DNA of 64,000 bases from Fulvia fulva (lineage: Eukaryota; Ascomycota; Dothideomycetes; Mycosphaerellales; Mycosphaerellaceae): positions 3,100,001-3,164,000 of the forward strand of contig NC_063012.1 in assembly GCF_020509005.1 (NCBI RefSeq). The letters run 5' to 3'. The translations under genes and the position numbers were made by a program. Below are positions 23,801 through 33,932 of the stretch, piece after piece (the stretch's first letter is position 1; every line of letters starts with the position of its first letter). Below the pieces are notes generated by a model. The model did no database searches. It had not been told where the DNA came from and saw only the letters and a program-made list of their open reading frames with translations.

Positions 23801-25890
23801 CCTAAACGAGCTACTAAAGAAGTGTAGAGATCAACTAGCCCTAGTAGTTATAGCGATCTTTAACGCCTACCTACAGACCGGGTACTACCCGATAGCTTTT
23901 AAACAATCGACGACAGTAGTCCTACGTAAGCCGTAGAAGGAAGACTATACGTAGGTAAAGTCGTACCGCCTAATTGCGCTCCTTAACACTCTTAGGAAGG
24001 CGCTTAAGAAGCTAGTTATAACGAGACTCTCCGAGGCGGTAGAGGAACACTCCCTACTCCCGGACACCTAGATAGGTACGCGCCTATAGCGATCGACGCT
24101 ATCCGCGATAGAACTTATTACCTCTTAGGTAAAGGCTATCTAGTATAAGAATAGGGACAAGGTAGCTTCCTTACTTAGCCTAGATATATCGGGAGCCTTC
24201 GACTACGTGTTATACCCGCGGCTACTCTATATCCTAAGGTCGAAAGGACTCCCTAAGTAGCTTATTAACTTCGTACGGTCCTACCTCTAAAACCGTAGTA
24301 CGTCGATCCTAGTCGGCTAGTATAGAAGCCTATTTTAAGTAGTCTATACTAGAATCCCGTAAGGCTTAACGCTAGTACCTATTCTATTCCTCTTCTTTAT
24401 AGCGACGCTACTCCTAGCCCTAGAATCCCAGAACACCGCTACGAGCGGCTTTGTAGACGACATAAACATCCTAGCGTAGTCTTCCTCGACTAAGGAGAAC
24501 TATAGGCTACTAGAAGAGAAGTACAAGATCTATAAGGACTAGGCTAGGAGGCACCGGGCTCGGTTTGCCCTAGAAAAGTACAATCTAATACACTTTACGC
24601 GCCGGCTACGGTTCTATAATATATAAGCTTCTATCTAGATATAGGGGCACACGACTAACCCGGCAAATCAGCTTAGGATCCTCGGACTATAGGTAGACCC
24701 GGCGCTACGGTAGAGGAAGTACGTATAGGCAATATTACGGAAAGCTAAACAGAATATAGCATCATACTAGAGGCTCACTACGTCTATATAGGGGGCGGAC
24801 TTCCGGTAGTTACGACTTCTATATACGGCTATTATACGGCTAGTCCTTACCTATAGTAGCTAAGTATAGTCCTTAGGCGAGAGGGCCTACCTATCGAAGG
24901 GACTCGTCGCGCCGCTAGCGAAGATCTAAAACTAATGCCTAAGAAAGGTCACCGGGGTATATAAGTCGATACTAACGAGGATGCTTAAGCACGAGACCGC
25001 TATACCGCCGATCGACCTATACATCTAGGGACTACGGACCTCCTACTTAGGTAAGTCGGCACAGTACCTAGTATAGAAGGTCATCGCTAGTATAGTCGTA
25101 AGGGCCCGCGAATTAGTACTAGCGTATAGGGGCATTCGACCCGGAAACGAGCCGAACTACCGGGTAAGGGACGAATAGCTAGTAATATAATAGGAAGGTA
25201 AGAAATCGTTTATAGAGCAACTATAGAAAGAGAGGTGGAACAACTAGGTTGTAGGGCATAGTAGACGCCCTTAGCTAGCGGGACAACCTAAGGAATAGTT
25301 AGCTATAAAATCCGCGGTCAAGTACCCCCCGAAGCTTATCTACTACCGCCTTACGAGGGTATAGAGTAGTATAGCAACCTAACTACGAAGCGAACACATC
25401 GGCCTCTAGGGGTACCTATTATAGAGGAAGGTTCTAGGATATACGAATACTAGCTACCCCTACGGCTATCGCTCCTAGAACGTACGGTACGTACTCCTCG
25501 TCTATCCGAGGTAGTCGCTAGGAAGGGGGGAGTAGATAGTAAAGGCGAGGAACCGGACGATTAGGGCACTTCTTAATAACGCTAAGGACCTACGGCGCAT
25601 TACGAACTGGATACTAGAGAAGGGCTGGCTAGAACAGTACCGCCTAGTAGGAACAGTATAGGAAGAGAGGACACGACGTAGCGCGACGAGACCGGCTAGG
25701 AGCGGGGGCTAACGGGGTAGTGATATAGACTACGTACGTTTAGAGGGAAAGCTAAACTAGATAAGGAGTAGTCGGGGGCGGGAAGGGTTTTCACCTATTC
25801 GGGTTTCCCTTTATATATAACAATAGATATATACCTATATAGGCCGGATAGGGTCCTAGAACAGGGGAATGACAAATCTATCTATCTATC
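20900..25890 (+). mobile_element. Full-length LINE B inserted in gypsy B
   Basis: A 4.99-kb non-LTR retrotransposon on the plus strand is flanked by a 14-bp duplication TATTAAAGGCAGTA at 20886-20899 and 25891-25904, and ends in a (TCTA)n tail. A zinc knuckle with the CX2CX4HX4C spacing lies at 21935-21976, though two of its codons are now TAA. An RT block near 23735-23935 reads LPAKKAPGPDRILNELLKKC. The catalytic box near 24450 reads FVDDINILA and is intact, followed by a TAG where tryptophan would be expected. The element is dead through stops but less degraded than the surrounding gypsy DNA. Confidence 0.9.
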
Positions 25891-25904
25891 TATTAAAGGC
25901 AGTA

Positions 25905-28765
25905 TTTAGCAAAGCGGGTATATTAGTATATTACGTACCGGGGAGACAGATAGTCGTTAAGACGGACTCCTCGGATTTCGTTAATACCGGCGTCCTCTCC
26001 TAATATAACGAAGAAGGCGTCCTATACCCGGTAGCGTTTTACTCTAAGAAGTTAAGTCTATAAGAGTATAACTATAAGATCTACGACAAGGAGCTATTAA
26101 CTATTATTAAGGCGTTTGAAGAGTAGAGGCCTAAATTGGCCTACGAAGTAGATAATGATACTATCGAACCGGTTAAAGTGTTTATAGATTATAAGAACCT
26201 AGAGTACTTTATAACGACGAAGTAGCTTAATCGACGTTAGGCGAGGTAGGCTAAGTTCCTCTCTTAGTTCAACTTCCGTATCGTCTATAGGCCCGGTATT
26301 TAAGGTATAAAGCTAGATAGTCTAACGAGACGTAGCTAGGACCTTCCGTAGGGGGTAGACGATCCGCGTAATTAGTATTAGTACTAGACGTTACTACCGC
26401 CTAAGCAATTCCTTAAGATCGACTCTATACGCGTAACCGTAGAAGATGTTACTAAAGAGACGGAAACTCCGCTAAACCTAGAAGTAATAGAATTTATACT
26501 AGCCGAAGCCGCTATACCGGTAGAAGCTACTACCGTATCGAAGCCTACGATAGAGGCTAATTACGAGGCTAAACTCGAGTATCGAATAGTAATAGCGTAC
26601 GCCGTAGACTAGGAGCTTAAGGTAGTAATTAAGATACTATAGAAAGGTAACGTAATCCCGCTACTTCTTTAAAAGGCGAAGGTATACCTAGTATACTATA
26701 AGGTAGAAGGAGATATACTCTACGTCCGTAATTAGTACGGCGACTAGAGCTTATAGGTACCGGATAACTAGAAGCTACGGACTCGAATAGTAAAGATAAA
26801 CCACGACGTACTAGTAGTAGGCTATCCTAGTAGAGCCCGTATATATAAGCTCGTAGTACGTGAATTTTACTAGCCTAGCTTAGTAAGATTAGTACGTAGA
26901 TATACCGTAAATTACCGAGTATACCGTACGACGAAATCTCTATATACCTAACTACCTAGATTATTATATCTACTTTCTATACTAGAACGACCTTAGCGCT
27001 ATATATTAGTCGACTTTATAGTAGACTTACTAGATAGCGAACTCGACGGTATGACTTATAATAACATTATGACCGTTACGGACCGCCTAACGAAAGAAGT
27101 AGAACTTATTCCTATTAGAGCTATAACGGCGAAGAATGTAGCGCGCCTATTCTTAAAGTACGTATTTAGTCGACGTAGGCTCCCGGACACGATCACCTCT
27201 AATAGAGGAAAACAGTTTATCGTAACTTTCTAGAAGTAGTTATATAAGATACTACGGATTTAACGTAAGCTAAGTTTATTATATTACCCCGAGACGGACG
27301 GTTAGTCTAAGCGTACTAATTAGAATATAGAATAGTACTTACGCGCCTACGTTAATAAGGTATAGAGCGACTAGGCTAAATAGCTATACCTAGCTCAGTT
27401 TACTATTAATTACTATATATTAGAGACTACCGGTGTCTTACCTTTCTACGTAAACCTTAGATATAACCCCGAGTTTACGGAACGTATCGACTTGTAGGTA
27501 GGCGGGGATCGCCGCTAGATAACGACTCTTTAGCGACTCGATAGTAAATCCGCCGAAGTATTCGCCCGACGCCTTTACGAGCTATATTAGTTCCTCTAAG
27601 AGAACATAAGAATGTCCTAAGCCTTATAAGCTAAGGCCGCTAACCGATATCGCCGTATCTCGCCTAACTATAAGGTAGGCAATTAGGTATTCCTTAGTAC
27701 GAAGAATATCCGTACGATACGCCCTTCTAAGAAACTAGATCGACGATATACTAGACTATACTAGATTATAAAAGTCATACCCTCGAAGCTCTCCTATAAG
27801 CTAAAGCTCTCCGATACGTTAGCTAGACTCGACAACTATTTCTATACGTCGCTACTATAGCGCGCCGACGATGCTAACCTACCGCCGCTAGAGGGATAGT
27901 ACCTTATACCGCCGCTACCCGTAGTTATAGTTCCTAATACGACGGAAGCTAATACCGAGGCCGACATTATAGCGGTACCCGCGGCGATCGAGTACGAGGT
28001 AGACAAGATCTTAGATATATATACGAGGAAGCGTACTAGGAAGGTAAAGAAGGGGTATAAGCGTAAGGTCGATATATAGTATAAGGTATAATAGGTCGGA
28101 TATTAGGATATAGAGGATAGTAAAACTTAGTAATCTACTAAGGACCTATTTACTAGGGTAGCCGCCGCTATTATAGACTTTTACTACAACCGGCCGGAGT
28201 TGTCTACGCCTATAGGTTTCGTAGCTCTATCTAACTAGTTACCGCTAGACGCTAAGGTACTCGGACTTAATACGATTAGGATTAATAGAGACACCGTTAC
28301 GAATAAGTCGACTCGAGCCTTACCTTTAATAGAATCTAATCCGTATATATTTACTACGTACCGCTATATAAGTCAGGTTACGGGAAAGCCTACTCTCGTA
28401 ACTAGGGTCACCGGTATAAGTAAAACTCGCCGCCCTTAGCTCTACGACCGTAACGGTAGTTATACCGATACTCGAGTAGGACCCGTAGGGCCTATAATAA
28501 TACCTAACCGTAGTTATAAGGATTATACGCGAGTACTAGCCGAAGACAGACTTAGGTCTAGGGCAAGCTAGCTAACTAGGCAATATGTTTCTCGAAGGAA
28601 GCCGGTCGAGGATAGTCTTAATAGAGCGAATACGATATTATCGGATAACGATAGGGTACTAGAGGATAATTAGGCGTTCGCGCGATTATAGAGCTCGATA
28701 GGTAAGTGGCCTTATAAGGTGTATAACGCTTAGAGGACTAAGGCGTATTTTAGGAGGGGGGGTAC
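25905..28765 (+). mobile_element. Gypsy element B, RNase H and integrase
   Basis: This resumes element B after LINE B. An integrase core is readable from 27000 to 27233, including MTVTDRLTKEVELIPIRA and TSNRGKQF, the SDRG box with Asp changed to Asn. The region ends in a polypurine tract (aggaggggggg, 28752-28762) just before the 3' LTR. Many stops make it inactive. Confidence 0.85.
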
Positions 28766-28950
28766 TATTACGGGTAGCCCGTAACCCCTTACTATAGCTA
28801 CGTCGGCCCGGCTAAACTACGGACCTTCCGTATCGGGTTAGCGCGGCTTGGCTTTACTTTATAACTTCGCCGCGCCTCGCGCTCCTCTTTCGTAGCTTCG
28901 TAGAACAATAACTATCTCTCTCGGACCCTATAGTACGCGCGCCCTTATAA
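28766..28950 (+). repeat. 3' LTR of gypsy element B
   Basis: This 185-bp LTR matches 6194-6378 in length and sequence. It directly follows the polypurine tract, as expected for a 3' LTR. The DNA after it does not continue gypsy element A. Confidence 0.9.
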
Positions 28951-29042
28951 GGAGGCGCTAGTATTAGAGAGGGTAAGTACGTTTACTTTTCTACCTAATA
29001 TACTAGTTATAGTACTAGTATATACTATATACTTTCTATACG
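28951..29042. mobile_element. Unidentified RIP-mutated DNA with LINE target site
   Basis: A short TA-rich segment that ends with the 16-bp sequence ATATACTTTCTATACG (29027-29042), which is repeated after the LINE fragment. Confidence 0.55.
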
Positions 29043-29649
29043 GGACAACCTAAGGAATGGTCAGCTACAAAATCCGCGGTCAAGCACCCCCCGAAGCTTA
29101 TCTACTACCGCCTTACGAGGGCACAGAGTAGCATAGCAACCTAACTACGAAGCGAACACATCGGCCTCTAGGGGTACCTATTATAGAGGAAGGTTCCAGG
29201 ATACACGAATACTAGCTGCCCCTACGGCTATCGCTCCTAGAACGTACGGTACGCACTCCTCGTCTGTCCGAGGTAGTCGCTAGGAAGGGGGGAGTGGATG
29301 GCAAAGGCGAGGAACCGGACGATTAGGGCACTTCTTAACAACGCTGAAGACCTACGGCGCATTACGAACTGGATACTAGAGAAGGGCTGGCTAGAACAGT
29401 ACCGCCTAGTAGGAGCAGTATAGGAAGAGAGGACACGACGTAGCGCGACGAGACCGGCTAGGAGCGGGGGCTAACGGGGTAGTGACATGGACTACGTACG
29501 TTCAGAGGGAAAGCTAATCTAGACAAGGAGTAGTCGGGGGCGGGAAGGGTTTTCACCTATTCGGGTTTCCCTTTATACATAACAATAGATATATACCTAT
29601 ATAGGCCGGATAGGGTCCTAGAACAGGGGAATGACAAATCTATCTATCT
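29043..29649 (+). mobile_element. 5'-truncated LINE fragment, less mutated sister of LINE B
   Basis: This 607-bp piece is collinear with the last 640 bp of LINE B (from about 25260) and ends in the same (TCTA)n tail. The 16-bp duplication ATATACTTTCTATACG at 29027-29042 and 29650-29665 shows a separate insertion. Most differences from LINE B are CA or TG here and TA in LINE B, so it keeps a less mutated state. Confidence 0.9.
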
Positions 29650-29665
29650 ATATACTTTCTATACG

Positions 29666-30287
29666 TTAGTTATATATATATACGTATAGGTGTCTCTCTT
29701 AGCTATTACTATATATAGGTACTCTTTCTCTTAGATATATATCTCGTAGTTTTATTCTTTGTGTTTATAATTCGTAGATTCGTATATTACTCCTTTAGCG
29801 CGACGGTACTAAGGAGCTAGGCATTTCCCTAAACGGGTAGTACTTCGATCTAGAGGGCTAGCGCGTCGGTTATAGCGTTAAGAGCTATAGGTATCTTACG
29901 GTTAACGTCGCCGGTACGCTACTTACCGCGGGAGTTATAAAGAATATATACGGGGTCGACGCCGGTATATCTAGGTTCACGATAGCGGAAGTAGCGGCCT
30001 TACTAGCGTAGCTAGTCGTAGAGTTCGTCTATAAGCTTAGGTAGTATAGTATAACGCTAGGGGATAAGACGTACGGCCGGGCTAGCGTTCTAGGTACGCG
30101 TAGAGACCATAAGCGTGTTATTTATAGTAGGCGGCGCGGCTCGTAGTACTATACTAGCGCTCTATTATCTAAAGCTCTATTAGCCTTGTCCTTAACTACT
30201 ACGACGCCCGTTACCGCCTTACTAGGTATCCTTGTCCTTGTCTCTCTTACTATATATACTCTTTACGGTATTATATACCTCTTCTAC
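29666..30287. mobile_element. Unidentified RIP-mutated repeat DNA
   Basis: TA-rich, CA/TG-poor sequence with no recognisable retroelement motif or open frame. Part of it (about 29790-30130) is richer in CG and may be a decayed coding remnant. Confidence 0.45.
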
Positions 30288-31711
30288 GACATAAACATCC
30301 TAGCCTAGTTAGACTCGACAGAAGAGAACTGTCGCCTCCTCGAAGATAGGCACAAGAAATGCGAGGAGTGGGCAAAGAAGTATAGTGCCCAGTTCGCCCC
30401 TAAAAAGTACCAACTTATACACTTTAGTAAAGCGAGAACATACTATAACATAAAGGCGGCGGTAAGAATCCAAGGCTACGAGACAAAGCTATTAGCGGAG
30501 CTACGAGTACTAGGGATCTAGCTCGACCCGAAGCTAAGCTAGAATGTATAGGTTAAGAAAGCCTAGAGTCGAGCACAAGTCAACGAAGCCTCGATAAAGA
30601 GACTTACGGTATCTATATAGCGAGCAACATTCGACAAGGCAAGAGTAATGTATAAGGCGATCGTTAGACTAGCTATACTATACGGGGCATAGATTTAGGG
30701 AACAGGAGGCGTAGGCAACCTACGTAGGGTACTAGGTATATATAAGATAACGTTAATAAGCACGGTAGAAATAGAGATAGGAACACTACTAATCGGCCAG
30801 TACATCCGGGGAATAAGAATTCAATACGCGGTAAGGACGACAGGTTACCTAGTATAAACTACGATCTAGGAGGCAAAGAATAAGATAGAAAGCTACTACC
30901 GGAGAGGGGCCGGATATAGGATAAGCTAAAAAGAGGATGACCTTACTACCTTTACGGCTATATAGACAAGCACCGAATGGCTAGTACGAAAAGAGGAGGA
31001 GCGTAGGACTCGCTAGGCCGGCGGGAGCAAGGCTAAGACCCGAAGCCTAGCGGAATAGATAGCGAGCTACCTATAGGAGTAGGACTAGAAAAGGAAGCCC
31101 CCTAAGACAATAGGCCCGATAGCGCTCCGAGCCTTCTAGAGACACAATTACTAGCTATATAGGGACCTGACAAGGGCCGAGGCAAGCATAGCGATCCAAA
31201 TCAGGTCCGAACACATTAGGTTAAGGGCCTACCTATTTAGAAGACGCGTACTAGACATCTATAGCCTAGCCTACTAGTGTAGCTACCTATCGTAAAACCT
31301 AGAATATATGCTACTACGATGCCCGTAGTAGGCGAGAGGCAGGGGAAATTAGAGGCACTAAGCGGGAAGGAGAGACTATAAGTTAATTATTAGGGACAAA
31401 GGTAACATTCGCCGAATCTCTCGGTAGATACTATAGTAGGGATACCTCTAGTAGTTTAGCCTCGCTAGCGAGACGGAGGAGTAGATAGACAAGAGGCGGA
31501 AGCTAGGGGGTGGTAGATAGGGTAGTCATTAGGGCAGGCCTATAATACTAGCGTACCCCTAATAAGGGAAAATTAAGACAACAACTAGGAGGAAAAGATA
31601 GGCGGGAAGGAGGAGGGGTTTTTACTAACACGGTTTCCCCTCTATATATACGAAAACAAGATAGTATAGCTATATAGGCCAAAGGGCACTACAATAGCTT
31701 AATGAAATATT
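30288..31711 (+). mobile_element. 5'-truncated LINE of a second family
   Basis: Starting inside a reverse-transcriptase domain (DINILA, then STEENCRLLEDRHKKCEEWAK), the frame runs through the RT C-terminus and a region like the LINE RNase H and tail, with internal TAG stops. The sequence differs clearly from LINE A and B. It is only moderately RIP-mutated. No target-site duplication was found. Confidence 0.78.
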
Positions 31712-32507
31712 AGATCGTACTCGAAGTCTATATCGTTAAAGTCGATCTAGTCTATACGAGGAGGCGCTATACTATTAATAAACTATATAAAGTCGATACC
31801 TTTACTATCGTCCTCGTAAGACGAGAGACGAGTATCTTTGATATCTAGTCGTACTAGCTTCTTACCCTCTACCCTACTACCCCCGTATTATATTAAAGAC
31901 TAAGGCGTATTATTAGTTATAGGAATTTGTAAATCGGGTATATAAAGATAAGAGAGAGTAGACCTATCTATTCTATTTCCTTACTTATACTATATCCTAC
32001 TTACGCGGTCCGGATATATACTATCGCTAAGGATCGAGTTAAGCTAGTTCTAAAGTTCTAGGTTCTAAGGGTCTCCGGTTAGTAACTCGGCTAAGATAGA
32101 GGGCGTACGATATAGGTGTTGCTATCGCTAAATAGTAGCGCTAGGTCGTATACTTAAAGGTCGTAGGGGAGGGCGTCGAGAGGTCTCGTCGGCGTTCTCT
32201 ATTATCGCGAATTAATCGTACGGTCTAGTACTATTATACTATCTCGGGCGGTCTCGGTATCGTACGTAGAGGTTAGCTCTCTACTCGTAGGTAGGCGTAA
32301 CTAACTATTACGGGCGAGAGTACTATAATAGGGTCGGGTAAAGACATATATAGTTACGCGAGCTATCTAAGAGAGCGCGAGAAGCGCGAGAAGATAAAGT
32401 CGCGCGAATCGAGCTAGCGGGTACTAGCGGCTACTAGCGCGCGGGCGTACGGCGGACGATACTATATTACGAGGTAGTTCGTAAAAAGGGCTATCTCGTA
32501 ATATCCC
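31712..32507. mobile_element. Unidentified RIP-mutated repeat DNA
   Basis: Strongly CA/TG-depleted sequence between the second-family LINE and the Copia remnant. No family could be assigned. Confidence 0.5.
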
Positions 32508-32834
32508 CCTTATAATCGATAACGCCTTAGCTATTAAGCTAATATAGAACCCTAAATTCTATAGTAGAACGAAATATATTAATATACGACACTACTTTAT
32601 TCGCGAATACGTCGAGAGGGGAGAAATCGAACTAAGCTAGATATTAGGGAAGGAAAATCCAGCTAATCTGCTTATTAAGCCACTTTCGAAGACGACGTTT
32701 TTGGAATATATTATAAGACTAGGAGGAGCAAATCCCAGCTTACGTCTAACGCAAGGCACTACAGCTCTAGTACAAGCACGTTTTAGAAACATGCTTAAGG
32801 GGGAGATGCGCTAAGGTCCTTGAGTTAGGGGGAG
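32508..32834 (+). mobile_element. Copia retrotransposon 3' end (RNase H) with polypurine tract
   Basis: The frame reads DNALAIKLI, NPKFYSRTKYINIRYYFI, REYVERGEIELS and GKENPANLLIKPLSKTTF, the C-terminal RNase H of Ty1/copia polyproteins. Two TAG codons interrupt it, one at a tryptophan position. A purine-rich tract (gagttagggggag, 32822-32834) precedes the LTR. RIP signs fade from about 32640 onward. The 5' part of the element is absent. Confidence 0.83.
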
Positions 32835-32996
32835 TGTTGAAAACGGACTCTACATACCTCACCGCATCCGGATAGGCTGCATGCGGACGTACCGCATGCA
32901 GCATCCTTTATTCAACGAGAAGATATAATCTCTCGCTAATAGCTAGAGCACGTAGTTCTGCATCTCACATATCATCCTGTTCAACACGAATCCGAG
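32835..32996 (+). repeat. Copia 3' LTR, overlapping the end of LSM1
   Basis: This 162-bp LTR begins TGTTGAA and ends TTCAACA, a perfect 7-bp terminal inverted repeat, and follows the polypurine tract. It is rich in CA and TG and so nearly free of RIP. A perfect hairpin with 11-bp arms GCTGCATGCGG/CCGCATGCAGC and a 5-nt loop lies at 32876-32902. On the minus strand the LTR supplies the last codons and stop of LSM1. Confidence 0.88.
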
Positions 32997-33619
32997 TTCG
33001 GCCAACTTCTTCTGCTTCGACTTGTCGCTCTTCTTTCTGTCCTGGTCCTCCTGCTTCTTCAAGGCGAACACCTTCTCGACTGGTGCGAGCTCAAACGGAG
33101 GAGGTACATAGTCGTCTTTGTCCAAGTCCTGACTGATGGTCAGCGAACGTGAGGTCTCCGATATGATATGCTGAAAGTGTGCACATACGATCTCGCCCAG
33201 AAGTAGAACGTTCTCTCCGCGCACCAAGAACAATCCACGCTCGATGTCGGCGTAGAAGTTCTGGACGAATAGTCGTTCTACAGTGTCTTGCAGAACCAGG
33301 TTGCCTGTGATTCCATGCATCAGCCCGTGTATGCCACTGTCCAAAATGTATAGTTCGCATACCAAACTGATCCCAGCTTCTCAAGACACCGATAAGCTTC
33401 CTGCCGTCACGCAAAGACAGAAGCAGTTTCTCTGTAGTTCCGCCAATTGGTCTCGCTCTTCATGTACAGCCTCCATTACTCACTATCGGTCAGGTCTAGC
33501 AGTTGTGCGGCGGTAGTGAACATCTGTGGTGGCAGTTGAGGGACTGGCGGTGGGCCTTGCTGCATTGGCGGAGCACCTGGCGCTTGCGGGCCCGCATCAT
33601 GGAGACTGAGGTGCTCCAT
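32943..33619 (-). CDS. LSM1: Sm-like protein Lsm1 with LTR-derived C-terminus
   Basis: Exons on the minus strand are 33484-33619, 33363-33431, 33189-33304 and 32943-33128 (168 residues). The Sm fold is clear: LLLSLRDGRKLIGVLRSWDQF (Sm1), then NLVLQDTVERLFV and ERGLFLVRGENVLLLGEI (Sm2). A Pro/Gln-rich N-terminus and a charged C-terminal helix (KKQEDQDRKKSDKSKQKK) flank it. Lsm1 is the defining subunit of the cytoplasmic Lsm1-7-Pat1 complex that binds deadenylated mRNA and promotes decapping. The host sequence ends at Phe154. Residues 155-168 (VLNRMICEMQNYVL) and the TAG stop are read from the Copia LTR, so the original tail has been replaced. The start is the first ATG (33619), divergent from VPS39. 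All introns are 52-60 nt. Confidence 0.92.
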
Positions 33620-33932
33620 GCGGTCATCGGTATGGGCAGTTGTGACAAAGGAGTGTGGTGGTAGTGGTGGTGTTGTGTGTCGTGGACGAGGAAGAGGAGG
33701 CCAAGGGCGGTGGTGATGCGCGATGGAAGTTGACGCGGTGGGGCAAGTCAAGCTTGAAGTGACGCGGGAGCTTGATGTACATGTACCCTCCCATACAGAT
33801 GATCGACCACTACCAGGCACTACCAGTACGTACGTCTTCTCTATGTACACGGACACAAGGCAACAGCAAACAATGCACGACCGCACCAAGTGAAGCGGCA
33901 TGATCCCCCGATAACGCTACACTGCCGGCGGG
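33620..33932. promoter_or_regulatory. Shared divergent promoter of LSM1 and VPS39
   Basis: The 313 bp between the two start codons must carry both promoters. It contains the extended palindrome GTACATGTAC at 33777-33786, whose TACATGTA core recurs in other non-coding DNA of the window. No TATA box stands out. Confidence 0.6.

Noticed and set aside
8740..25890. Both LINE copies have far more CA than TG on their sense strand, as if RIP hit only one strand.
   Set aside because: The little-mutated fragment at 29043-29649 also has more CA than TG in this orientation, and changes between it and LINE B occur on both strands. Much of the bias is therefore ancestral.
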